Part shown: piece after piece, positions 23,689 through 34,269 of the stretch
Layout of the letters: every line of letters starts with the position of its first letter
How positions within the stretch are numbered: the stretch's first letter is position 1
Assembly: GCF_949987515.2 (NCBI RefSeq)
Contig: NC_082701.1
Coordinates: 34,179,755 to 34,243,754, forward strand
Reading direction: 5' to 3'
DNA from: Delphinus delphis
Taxonomy: Eukaryota > Chordata > Mammalia > Artiodactyla > Delphinidae
Length of the DNA: 64,000 bases
Program-made: the position numbers and the translations under genes
Notes under the pieces: model-generated
The model's database searches: none
The model's input: the letters and a program-made list of their open reading frames with translations, nothing else
What the model was told of the DNA's origin: nothing

Positions 23689-24003
23689 TTTCTTTAAATT
23701 AATTTTTATTGGCATATAGTTGATTTACAATGTTGTATTAGTTTCTACTGTACATCAGAGTGAATCAGTTATATATATACATATATCCAGTCTTTTTTAG
23801 ATTCTTTTCCCATATAGGTCATTACAGAGTACTGAGTAGAGTTCCCTGTACTATACAGTAGGTTCTTATTAGTTATCTATTTTATATATAGTAGTGTGTA
23901 TATGTCAATACCAATCTCCCAATTTATCCCTCCCCCCTCTCCCCTTTGGTAACCATAAGTTTGTTTTCTATATCTGTGAATCTATTTCGGTTTTGTTGAA
24001 AAA
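23689..24003 (-). mobile_element. L1 3' end fragment, minus strand
   Basis: On the minus strand this is the artiodactyl-type L1 3' UTR. Plus-strand landmarks are ggcatatagttgatttacaa, gttccctgtactatacagta, cccatataggtcattacaga and ggtaaccataagtttgtttt. The L1 is strongly 5' truncated. Its 3' end faces left, starting with T-rich sequence (taatttttatt), consistent with a decayed tail. Confidence 0.88.
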
Positions 24004-24735
24004 CTTAAGATATCAAGACATTTGGATGTAATCTTTTTAAAGACCAGTCTTTTCATAAAGCAAAGTTGTTGTGCAGAATTTTCTATGCACAAGTGTAGGT
24101 TTCTAGTTATTGGCTCTGCTCCAAGAAAGTTACTGTAGTTCAATAATCTGTCACTTTTTTCAGAGTAATGTCAAATTGGAAGTTTGGCAACTTCAAAAAG
24201 AAAATGTACTTGAACCTGAACAGGGTTCTCCCCACTTGTGGGGAGAGGCTATAAGCAACCAATGTATTCATAGTGGAAACGTCACCTTTCAGTGACCCAG
24301 GGTGAGCAAACATTATTGCTCAGGCTTTTTTTCCCCTCTCCAAGTTCTTTCTTCACCGTATTACAAAGCAGAATAACATTACCTATAACATCAGATTGCC
24401 AGGAATGATAGAATCTAACAAATGGAAAACTGAGTGTTTGGTAATTATGTTAACTTCAAAGTCAAAAAGTTATAGCAAATGAGTATGATATGAAGTCTCC
24501 TATCCAGTCTCACTTTAAAGCTGGAATTAAAATTGATGTTTCTGAAAGCACAAGTACTGAGAGTATGGATTACAGAAAATTATGTGTGAGATGAAGTTTT
24601 TATGTTTAAAGAATATGACTGCTACTAAGGACCATGTAAATACATTTTTAAAGTCAGGTAGTTAATTTAGTATAGATACGGCTGCTGTGAGACTCTTTGA
24701 ACTATTCACATCTGAAAAGCAGAAGACATTTTAAA
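24004..24735. other. No recognised feature
   Basis: Unassigned. The open frame at 24110-24295 has no recognisable similarity. Confidence 0.4.
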
Positions 24736-24935
24736 TCAGTGGACACAAGTCTATGTCCTGATCCCAAGACCTCTTAGCTGCAGGGATACTGGACAAGTTA
24801 TTATGCTTCTTTAAGCCTCAGGTTTCCGAGGGAGTAATAATATTGCCTGCATTACAGGGTTACGGGGAATGTTTAAATTGTAAAATATGTAGAAAGGGGT
24901 TTTGTAAACTCTAAGGCATATTATTAGATTTTTCA
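24736..24935 (+). mobile_element. MIR SINE, plus strand
   Basis: MIR order is kept: ctggacaagttattatgctt, taagcctcaggtttccgagg, gagtaataatattgcctgca, acagggttacggggaatgtt and aaactctaaggcatattatt. Confidence 0.8.
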
Positions 24936-25394
24936 TGAATAAAACAGTTTAGGACTCATTTTAGGTACATCATCACCAAGTAGCAGTAAATGTCTTGATT
25001 GCATTTGTAATCTCTTGCCTAGAGAAGATTCTCTTACTTGCTCCCTTGATGCTAGTTTGCCCCGTTCCAGTTCATCCCTTACTCTGCTCTCAGGGAAGTC
25101 TCTCTTTCCCATCCCCTATTCTGCCCCCTCCTTCTCATCCTAACTTCCCTACCTGTGCCATCTCCTTCTCCCTCTTCCCTTTCTTTCTTCTCTTTCTCCA
25201 TCTAATATGAATACATAGACAGTTAAAGAGAATAACATAACCAAAACTTGTGTTTCCCTACTTAGTTTAATCAAGTCTTAACATTTTATCATATTTTCTC
25301 CAGAATTCTAATGAAATTAAACATTTCAATTGAATCCTTCTGTATACTTCCCTGGATCCCACTTTCCTCAGAGGTAACTATTACCATGTCCTAG
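24936..25394. other. No recognised feature
   Basis: Contains a C/T-rich stretch at 25060-25200 without coding meaning. The 71-codon frame there is low complexity. Confidence 0.4.
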
Positions 25395-25590
25395 TTAAGA
25401 GCAGGGTTAAAATTCCAGCATTTTATTATTTACGAGCTATATAACAAGGACAAATTATTAATCTCCATGTACCTCAGTTTTCTTATCTACAAACTTGGAA
25501 TAATAATGGTATATATCTTATAAGGTTGTTATGGTGATTAAATGATAGAATTAAGTATCTGTAAATCATTTGCAGCAACACATGACACTA
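25395..25590 (+). mobile_element. MIR SINE, plus strand
   Basis: Landmarks are cctagttaagagcagggtta, tattaatctccatgtacctc, agttttcttatctacaaact, ggttgttatggtgattaaat and ttaagtatctgtaaatcatt. It is a diverged but ordered MIR copy. Confidence 0.8.
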
Positions 25591-25610
25591 ATTCCACTCT
25601 CAAAAAAATG

Positions 25611-25668
25611 TTATAAACTAACACAGCAATGTAAAGGAATTATACTCCAATAAAGATGTTAAAAAAGG
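25611..25668 (+). mobile_element. Very short L1 3' tail, plus strand
   Basis: ctaacacagcaatgtaaagg and tatactccaataaagatgtt are the last bases of an artiodactyl L1 3' UTR, as at 52810-52850 and 60600-60640. Only about 58 bp is present, followed by A6, into which a SINE inserted. Confidence 0.8.
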
Positions 25669-25676
25669 GACTTCCC

Positions 25677-26006
25677 TGGTGGCTCAGTGGTTAAGAATCT
25701 GCCTGCCAATTCAGGGGACACGGGTTCAAACCCTGGTCTGGGAAGATCCCACATTCTATAGTGCAACTAAGCCTGTGCACCGCAGCTAAGTCTGTGCACC
25801 ACAACTACTGAGTCTGAGTGCCACAACTACTGAGTCCACACGCCTAGAGCTGGTGCTCCACAATAAGAAGCCACTGCAGTGAGAAGCCCATGCACCACAA
25901 CGAAAAGTAGCCCCCCCGTTGCCGCAACTAGAGAAAACCTGCGCGCAGCAACGAAGACTCAACGCAGCCATAAATAAATAAATAAATAAATTTATTTTTT
26001 AAAAAG
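25677..26006 (+). mobile_element. Long CHR-1-type tRNA-derived SINE, plus strand
   Basis: The head is gggacttccctggtggctca and the B box gggttcaaaccctgg. Repeated ccacaactactgagtctgag-like segments follow, then gcaacgaagactcaacgcag and an (AAAT)n tail. This is the longer CHR form shared by whales and other cetartiodactyls. The target duplication tgttaaaaaa is at 25667-25676 and 26008-26017. It is inserted in the A-rich end of an L1 tail. Confidence 0.94.
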
Positions 26007-26029
26007 CTGTTAAAAAATATTATAATTAT

Positions 26030-26985
26030 TTACTGGTAGCTGATGAGGTAGAAGTATCATGAATTTTGGTATTTATCATTCCCATGCATGCTTTTGCATA
26101 TTATTACATATTTATTCTACATAGTAAAAATATTCATGTTTTTAAAATTGTATATAATTGGTATCACATATACGTATCATCTTACAATATACTTATTTTG
26201 TTTAACTGTAGATTTTTGAGATTTTTTTCATGTTGTTAAGTACATTTTCAGTTCATTTGTTTTAATTGCTTTATACTGCTTAAAATATTACATAAATGCA
26301 CCACAATTCATTTATTGTCCTGTAAACGGATATTTGAGATGTTTTTAATATTTTTGCTGATGCAAATCAGATTACAAAAGAATAGCATTTGTTGTGAAGC
26401 ATTTATTCCATGTATTAACATTGTCTTAAGGGCTACACTCACAGGTGAAGATGCTGGGTAAGAGGACATACACCTTTTCTGCTCCATGAGTATGGCCAAG
26501 TTGTCCTTGGTGGTGGTTGTACCAACATTTACTCTCTCCAGTAATATGTGAGAATTCCTGTTTTTTCAAAAATAGGAGGAATTGTTATACTCTAAAATTT
26601 TATCCATTAGAATGGATATTAAGTGTACTTCATTGTGGATTAGTCCTTTGTCAGTTACATGTATCTCAAATGTGTCTCTCACAGACACTGCCTTGTCTTT
26701 TAGATTTATTTTCAGGGCTTTTGTTTGAACAGAAGTTTGACATTTTACTGTAGTCAAATTTATCAGTCTTTTTCCTTTTCATTTCTTAAAAAAGTATACC
26801 CTTCCCTAAGGTCTTAAATGTATTTTTCTATATATTCTTTGGACATTTAAAGATTTTGCTTTTCATACTTTGGTCTTTAATCTACCTGAAATTTATTTTT
26901 ATCTAAATATTAATTGGGAATCCAATTTCCTTCTTTTTCCTACTTGATTAACCAGTTGTTCAAACATCATCTATTAAAAAGTTCA
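26030..26985 (-). mobile_element. Ancient L1 3' part, minus strand
   Basis: Read on the minus strand this follows old L1 3' UTR and ORF2 C-terminal text. Plus-strand landmarks are accacaattcatttattgtc, gatgctgggtaagaggacat, tggattagtcctttgtcagt, gtcaaatttatcagtctttt and cccttccctaaggtcttaaa. No open frame over 80 codons remains. Confidence 0.75.
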
Positions 26986-27039
26986 CACTTTCTTCCCAAA
27001 TACTCTAAAACATGATTATGATAATGACAATGCTGTAAA

Positions 27040-27165
27040 ATATATATTTGAAATATAGTTATAATATATGCACACACAGGTGTATATCACATATACTATA
27101 TATACACATAATATATACACATATATATGCAAATATATATTTATATGTTTGTAGATATATACATG
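27040..27165. repeat. TA/CA-rich low-complexity stretch
   Basis: Imperfect (TA)n and (CA)n tracts around 27060-27160; no promoter or gene is implied. Confidence 0.75.
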
Positions 27166-27169
27166 AAAC

Positions 27170-27785
27170 CTAACCATATCACCTACATACTTAAAACCCT
27201 TCACTGTCTCCCTTCTTGTTTAAAAGATGAAATTAAACTTTCTCAACAGTGGAGATAAGTTTCTCCATGATGGTTTCCTTCTTTCCTATACTTCTTAATC
27301 TCTTGTCATTGATATCTATGCCTTACACTTCAGCTGAAAAGAATAATCTGTAGGTTTTGAACTTATCTTGCTGTTTTACAGCTTCAAACTTATTTGCATG
27401 ACATTCCCATACCTGGAGTTCCTGATCCTTCAAGGTACACTTGGCATAAGCCTTTCTAGTCTTTGAGATTCGGTTTGAGTCCTTTTACTCCATGAAACCC
27501 ACTCAAGCAGCCTTAATGATTTCCCCCTTTTCACTTAGCACATTTTCAATGCAATTATTTTTGAACTTGCCACACACATATATACACATCCTATTCAGTG
27601 TGAGGGTTTGTCTTGAGGCAGGAGTGCCTGGAACCCATGCATGTTTCCATAAAAGCCTGTATGCACAGCAAGTATTATATTTGTCAATCCTCCTACTACA
27701 CTGGGAGCACTTTTATTTTTGAATCAGCACAGTGCTTGATACCTGATAAGTTCTCATTAATATTTGTTGAATGAATGAATAAATG
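27170..27785 (+). mobile_element. L2 LINE 3' end, plus strand
   Basis: L2 order is kept over 600 bp: ttaaaacccttcactgtctc, ctccatgatggtttccttct, tgcatgacattcccatacct and gattcggtttgagtcctttt. It closes with gcacagtgcttgatacctga and atttgttgaatgaatgaata, the typical L2 3' terminus. Confidence 0.8.
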
Positions 27786-29979
27786 CATTTTTATAGGCTG
27801 TGCATTAAAAACGTGAAATATCCTTAGGATGCTGTTTCTAGTTAGCCACTTTATAGGAGAATAGAAATTTCATATTTGACTTTAAAACTGTAGGATTTAT
27901 GACTTAGACTAGATTTTCTTGAGAAATAACATCAGATCCAAATTGGAATTTAAGCTCTGAGATCTGGTTATCTTATAAAGTATCAGGTGAGGCAAATTAA
28001 TGATTAAGCCTTTCACAGTCAAACAGAAGTGAAGCTTCACAACATGGGCAGATTTCCTAATAAATCTGACAGATATTCTTAATATTCAGAGCCAGTTTAT
28101 GTGTATACTCAAAGAGCTCCTAGCATTAATGAGCTATGCCACAAACTTTCTAACTTGTCATCTGCTACAGCGATTTTGTCAGTTTTTGGTGTTTTGATTG
28201 TTTTGGTTTGTTATTTTGAGCAAGACAGAGCAAGGAGAGAAAACTGGAAATCCAGGAAAAGATAATCTGGTGGCACTGTATGAAACATCATAAATAGTAT
28301 CTATATAGCACTGAAGGAATTTCTCATCTCTGATCTTCAGCTACCTCATCAAATGAAATGAAGAGCCTGGATTTGTCTGTCTCTAGCCTTCTCTATTTTA
28401 AAATACTCTATCATTTTAGGGTGAAAAGTATTATGTTGAGTCAGTTTCCTGACCCTGGAATGTTTATGCATAGTTTGAATGACCAGGTCAAGATATTCAA
28501 CTGTGGATTCAAGCATGTGGTGGGGATTCAGGCTTAAGTGATTTGTTAAATCTCTTCTCTCATTTGAAAAGGGACAGAGAGCTGGAGTAGTGGGGGATAA
28601 GCAAACAGCAACTACTTTACTCTGCTCTTCAGAGTACCCGCTGGGAGTATCAACAGAGCTCCCATAATTTATTTAGCACTTTAGGCTACCCCAAAAGTAG
28701 AAGTTGGTGATGCTATTCAATTACTATCATAAAAATCAAGAGCTCCTGGATTATAAGGAAGCGTTTTTTGATAACAGTAGGCTTGATCTTTCAAACATAA
28801 AATAAGCATCATATACTTGAGATTAAATTTAGAAACCTGGACTAAAAAGGCAAATGAAGTACAAAGAATTAAGTAGATTTTCTATACTGATATTTGTGGG
28901 GGGGAAAAGGACCAAGTGTATATCAAAGAAGTGATTGACTTCTAATGCACTACAGTCTAGACAGTAGTTACCTTTATACAGGATAAAGAGGGACATGTTG
29001 ATGGGGAAAATATTTTCATCCCTATAGTTGAATTTATTATCAGTTGAAAAGATACATGTATCTTAACACTTAGCTTGGTCTGTTGGATCACAAAAAAAGC
29101 TGTCTTAGGTTGGACCCCCTGGAAATGACTCCTGAGATAAGAATTCCTGTACAATGGAATTATTGGGAGAGTGCTCACAGGAGAAGGGGAGTAATGGAAG
29201 AGTAGGGCAAGATGAACTAAGCAAGAGGTGGTGTCAGCTGGAGACTAGCTTCCATCTGATCCCTTGGGTAAAGTCTGGAGCACAGCCTGCACCCCAGAGT
29301 ATGCCCAATCTTGAGGCAAGAGGAATATGCTTTTCCTAACTTCAAACAGTTATTGGCCAAGATCTAGGAGTATACACAGAATGTATCAAGGAGGCAGTTC
29401 CCCTTTAAACATATTATCTAATTCTCTTGAGAAAAGGGGAGCTGTAAATTGTCATCAGCCAGCATTTTCAGCAGACAGGGGTTTGGTGGGGTCTCAACAG
29501 CATCCTCTTTTCTGACAAGTTTTCCCCAGATGATGATCACTACTTTTTTGTGTTCCAGACCTACACTATATGTAATTTAGTCTAGTTCTTGTCATAAAAT
29601 TTTGTTATCTGTTTAGTTATGCCTCTGCCATCAACTGTGAGAGTCTTACATGAGGAAGTATGCTTTCAATCTCATGCCTCAGAATTCAACACAAGTGCTA
29701 TTTTAGGGGGGAAATAAAATTATTTTCTTTCTAATTGTTTCTCCTAGGAATTCCAAAACCCTAGGTATTAGTTTCCACCCCAAATTTTAAGTCACTAAAA
29801 ATGTGTGTCCTGTGAACTCTCTGAACCCATTTGAATAGATGATTATGATGTTTCAAATTTTATTTTTTTAACTCTTGGCTATGGTTTATTGTATTAAAAA
29901 TATGTTAATTGTATCCCATGGCAACCATTAAGAAAAATATACATGGGATTTGTTTTTTTTTTAACATCCCATCTGTTAT
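27786..29979. other. No recognised feature
   Basis: Mostly unassigned. The open frames at 28957-29178, 29154-29339 and 29327-29515 lack coding signals. Part of 29090-29340 may be an old repeat, not identified. Confidence 0.4.
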
Positions 29980-31166
29980 TGAGCACTTGGTAAAATGGCA
30001 GGATTCCAGTAGGGCTGTCATAGTCCTCTAGGTTTTCATGTGCTCTATGTCACCCAAAACTCCTTGGCCTACTTTTTCACCATATGGAATTCATGCCACA
30101 TTCTTCTGATATTAGTGGAACATGTGATTGAGATATATTTACCCGGTTGCCTATATTCTAATGTGAACTCAATCTGAAGTCAGGCAGGAGCTGGTCTTTT
30201 CTGCCTGGTGCCTCATAAACCACCCATAGCAAAACTGAACCAACTAATTAGGGCCATAATTTATGTATGGTCGACTAAAGAGTTTTTAATGGCTCATAAC
30301 ATATTTGTCGGCTCTAAGAACAATTCACTGAAAACCAGATGGCCCATAGTATTCTCCTTTTGTTGGTTCAACCTACCTGTTTTCTACAGCTCACAGTCAA
30401 GATTAGCTCCTCTTGGTACTATAATATTTTTTAAATTGTAATTTTCTTTCATTGTCAACATTACAACATGAACCATAAAGTAGGAGCCAAGTAGTTAAGA
30501 TAAAGTGACAACCCTCGTGTCAATACGTCACTACAGGGAATTTTTGAAAGAAAGGTGATCGACAAGTTCCCTTTCCAATGATTTATTTTGGTTTTGGTAA
30601 TGTAGGGAAAAAAATCAATAATCTGATAAAAATGGTCAAAGAATATGAGTGTTCAACATACAGAAGAAGAACTATAAATCGCTAATATGTGTGTAAAACA
30701 GTCAACTTTTCCAATATTCAAAGATATTTTATTCATGAAAATTGGGAGCATGAACTAAACGTTATTTTGCAATATTTTTTCTAGGTCACTAACAATCTAT
30801 CACCAAAAAGGGTACACTTGTTCTCTATCAATTAACAGCACCACATTTGTTGTCACTTTATTATTCGTGTTCATTAAAATGAAACATTTGATGCAGGAAG
30901 TGCCCATCATTATTTGGTTGTAATAATAGCTATTATTTGTTGAAAACTTCCTACATGATAGACATTGTACTTTGTGCTTATACAAAAATTATTTTACATA
31001 ATCCTTATAACAATTTTATTGTTTTACATATAAGAAAAAAGGCTTATTTAAGCTTAATAAGGCTTATGAAGAAAAATAAAGTTATTTTGAGATTTTTTTC
31101 GAAAATGATATCGTTGAAAATGGTGAAGCTCGGATTTTAAACTCTGTTATGTTTGTCTTCAAAGCA
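29980..31166. other. Apparently unique noncoding sequence
   Basis: No repeat family is recognisable over about 1.1 kb. The composition is balanced in places, for example taattagggccataatttat at 30246 and gtgtcaatacgtcactacag at 30516. This could be unique sequence, perhaps a conserved noncoding element, but conservation cannot be judged from one sequence. Open frames are short. Confidence 0.35.
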
Positions 31167-31168
31167 CC

Positions 31169-32080
31169 TACATTAAGTCCACTACATATGAACCTTCAAA
31201 CTGTGAACTTTCAAAGATGCAAACGTGCATTCTCATGTCCAGTCACATAAGTTAGTTCCCATGTCTGGCGTACATTGTCATGTGCGTGCATCCTCTACAA
31301 GTGGTTGTGCTTTTGTGTACTTTACTGTACAGTACTGTTGCTGTGCAACACGAGGAGCTTACTAATGAAGACCTGATGGAATTGGAGGCCCAGAGAAAAG
31401 ACAAAGAGAGACAAGAGGAAGAAGTAGCTAAAAAACCAAAGAGATTCACGACACAGGAAATGGCAAGGGGATTTTCTTTATTTGAGGAGGCACTGTTAGT
31501 TTTTGAGGCATAGGACCCAAACATAGAACAATACACAAAGGTTGAAGCAGCCATTCAGAATGCAATCCAGGGCTACCGTGTCATATATGATGAGAAAAAA
31601 AAGAGCTACTATCCAGACATCACTGGATTGTTTTTTCAAGAGGGTAGATAGAATTGAATCCAGCAAGAAACCAGAACCTGTACCAACAGTGTCAGCCATG
31701 AGTGAAATTGCAGCTTGCTCTCCATCTCCTATTGCTGACAATCCTTCAGCTCTACCATCTCCCACGTCCTCTCCCTCCTCCAGTCAGTAACTCTTCTTGC
31801 CTATTCACTTGATGCCAGCCACTGTATGCCAGCTGTTGTACTGTACTACTGTACCTTTAAAGGTACTGTACTGAAAGATTAAAAATGTTTTCTTTATTTT
31901 TTGTGTTTGTTCATTTTTTATGTATTATTTGTGTGAAAAGTATTATAAACCAATTACAGCACAGTACTATATAGCCGACTGTTTTTGCTGAGTATCTAGG
32001 CTAACTTTGTTGGATTTATAAACAAATTGGACTTACAAACGCACTCTCAGAATGGAACTCATCCATATGTAGGGGACTTA
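31169..32080 (+). mobile_element. Tigger/pogo DNA transposon, internally deleted, both TIRs present
   Basis: The left end is cattaagtccactacatatg and the right end is catatgtaggggacttaccg, near-perfect inverted repeats. Each is flanked by TA, the pogo/Tigger target duplication. The left about 180 bp is 5' noncoding, and the text then joins directly to the C-terminal part of a transposase (31349 on). The DDE catalytic core is therefore absent: about 0.9 kb remains of a normally 2-3 kb element. It is an old mammalian DNA transposon and is not autonomous. Confidence 0.85.
31349..31790 (+). pseudogene. Tigger transposase C-terminal remnant
   Basis: The frame through ELTNEDLMELEAQRKDKERQ and GFSLFEEALLVFEA reads as the charged, helical C-terminal end of a Tigger/pogo transposase. 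A TAG at 31511-31513 interrupts it. After an A-rich slip near 31596-31603 the reading continues in another frame (TSLDCFFKRVDRIE) and ends at 31790 with a Ser/Pro-rich tail. The DNA-binding and DDE domains are missing. Function is lost. The family is assigned from TIRs, TA flanks and this C-terminus together. Confidence 0.75.
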
Positions 32081-32582
32081 CCGTACTCTTTACAAGAAAT
32101 TAAGTTCCCTCCTTAATTTGAGGTGAGATTGCTTTTTGTTGAATACATTTTTTTGACTCTATATAAGGATATTGCTCTAAATTCATTCAGTTTGCTGAGT
32201 CAAGTGACCTATTGTCTCTACTAGAAATAAAGGGAGAGATTGAGAAAGAGGAGAGCAGTGGCCAAAGACAGAGAGGTGAGGTTCTGAATGAGAGAAAATT
32301 TGTCCTTGACTACTGTACCTGAGTTGGGCCATGGTGTTCTCCTGTTGAATATAAATAATTTCACAGAACCCAGCATCAGAAAAGGTCACTCTGACCATCC
32401 TGGAACAAGTCAAAACAGTACCACTCTGTCATCTGAGTCACAGACAAAAACAACACTGTCCAAACTACAGCAATGATCAAACATCTCCCTGTTCAGCTAA
32501 TATGAGTGACTGCTGCTTCTTTATCTATGGTTTCACTCTGCTCCATCCCCCTTACCTTTTAGATAAAAGTTGGTAAAATATT
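32081..32582. other. No recognised feature
   Basis: Unassigned sequence between the Tigger element and an old repeat. Confidence 0.4.
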
Positions 32583-32778
32583 GTGATGGTTAATTTTAAG
32601 TGTCAACTTGACTGGTTACAGGGGCTCAGATTAAACATTATTTCTGGATGTTTCTCTGAGGATATCTATGGATGAGATTAGCATTTGGATTGGTGGACAC
32701 TGTAAAGCAGATTGCCCTCCCCAATATGGATGGGCACCATTCAATCTGTTTCTCTGGAGAAGCTTGACTAATACAGAT
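32583..32778 (+). mobile_element. Common old mammalian repeat, class not assigned
   Basis: It opens gtgatggttaattttaagtg, continues gtcaacttgactggttacag, attagcatttggattggtgg and aaagcagattgccctcccca. I recognise this opening from a frequent mammalian interspersed repeat but cannot give its class with confidence. Confidence 0.6.
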
Positions 32779-33125
32779 AACAAATAAGATTTTTCCCCAC
32801 TTTCTGACAGCTCCTAATACACAGCAAAACTATACCATCTTAAACGCCCCCACCCCAAACCACCTAACACATGCACAAATCCTGCAACAAGCCCCTTCTA
32901 GTACTCTCTTTCTGAGACACCTTACAGTTTCCATGCTGTGCTCTCTTTCTTGCTGCAATGAGCCAAAAAATACAACTTTCCTTGACTACAGGTGTGTTAT
33001 TATTTGTCCCTAGTGGGAAGGCATTGAAAAGCTCCTTTTCTAATGAAGCTCTTGGATTTAAGTATGGCTTTGATAAAGCTGCCCTCTTTGATTAGCTCTC
33101 AAGGAAAGACTTCTGGTTTGACTAG

Positions 33126-33265
33126 AGGTTAGCAAACTTTTTCTATAAGAGACTAGTTATTATTTTCATCTTTTCCCACCATACGGCCTCTGTTGCAACT
33201 ACTCATCTCTGCCCTTATAGCACAAAAGTAGCATAGACAATATGTAAACAAATGAGTGTGATAGG
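33126..33265. mobile_element. hAT-Charlie-like nonautonomous element relic
   Basis: ggttagcaaactttttctat, then accatacggcctctgttgca, actactcatctctgccctta and agacaatatgtaaacaaatg. It is the same family as 18197-18350, and here the 5' segment missing from that copy is kept. Confidence 0.7.
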
Positions 33266-33349
33266 GATAGAGTAGGATAATTAAATAGTCAGTTTAGAAA
33301 TCCCACTAGGGGATTAAAAACAGAAAGGGAATTTTAAGGGAGTTTGGGA

Positions 33350-34200
33350 GATTGTTGTAAGCTAATGACTGCTCAAGAAAAGAATCTAGTAACCAAGCGA
33401 CAATCTACACTACCTTGAAGGAAGACCAGGTGCCTCCAAATGTCAGACACACTCAAGCCACAAACCCAGAGAGTTAAAACACAAGACAATAACTATAGGG
33501 TCTGAATCTTGTTACATGAATTCAGAGTGTTAATAGTCCTTGAAGAGTATCATTTCTGCATGTAGCCAAGACAGAAATATAGGTGAAAGGGAAAAAAAGC
33601 TAGGTGAAAGGGGACATTATACTGAAACCTGAGATAAATTACCATATTTTAGTATACATTACCACCCTTTTGCTAATATGCAGATGATTTAAATAACACC
33701 ATGACAGTCCTGGTTAAACCATATAGGGCCAAAGGAGGAACTAATGATGTAAGCCTTGACATCTGCCCAAGAATGAGGAAGAAAGTGGTCTTCTCCCCTC
33801 CCCACTTTTTCTTTGATCATAAGAGCATGACCCTCTCTGTTCTTGGGGCTGTTGCACTCCCTTGCCAGCCTACTCGTATAGCTCACAAGCATCCTATGTT
33901 AATAAACTCACTCTTTGCCTGCTGCTTTGCCTCATGCTGATTTTTTTCTGTGACAAGACAAAAGAACCTGAGAGTCAGTAAGTCCTGACACCAGGTGAGC
34001 AGTTTTAATCAAAAGACAGTGGGTTTGAGTACCCTCCTAGTCAGGGATCGTGGGTTCAAATTCCAATATGAGGTGTGAGTCCCACTGAGAAGGAGTGCTA
34101 TTTCAAGTGAGGCTGAGTTTGGCCTGCCCAATGGCTGTGTTTAGATCCCTGGGTTTGACTGACTTGACTGGGGTAACTGTTAGACTCACACTGACACATT
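33350..34200 (+). mobile_element. ERV LTR with short leader, plus strand
   Basis: An LTR-like plan: a U3-like stretch to about 33890, a polyadenylation signal aataaactcactctttgc at 33901, then U5-like text (ctgtgacaagacaaaagaac) to about 33990. Leader-like sequence follows (cctcctagtcagggatcgtg, gtgggttcaaattcc). The left edge is a guess, and no TG start or target duplication could be fixed. No gag or pol frame follows; L1-A begins soon after. Confidence 0.5.
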
Positions 34201-34269
34201 TTTCCTCAAGAACTACTCTTTCAATTGTCTTTATTTTCTTAATTAGAACCTGATTATTCTGTATAAACT

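Noticed and set aside
34020..34075. gtgggttcaaattcc, resembling a tRNA T-arm
   Set aside because: No acceptor or anticodon arms pair with it; it lies in the leader of an ERV-like element and could be chance.
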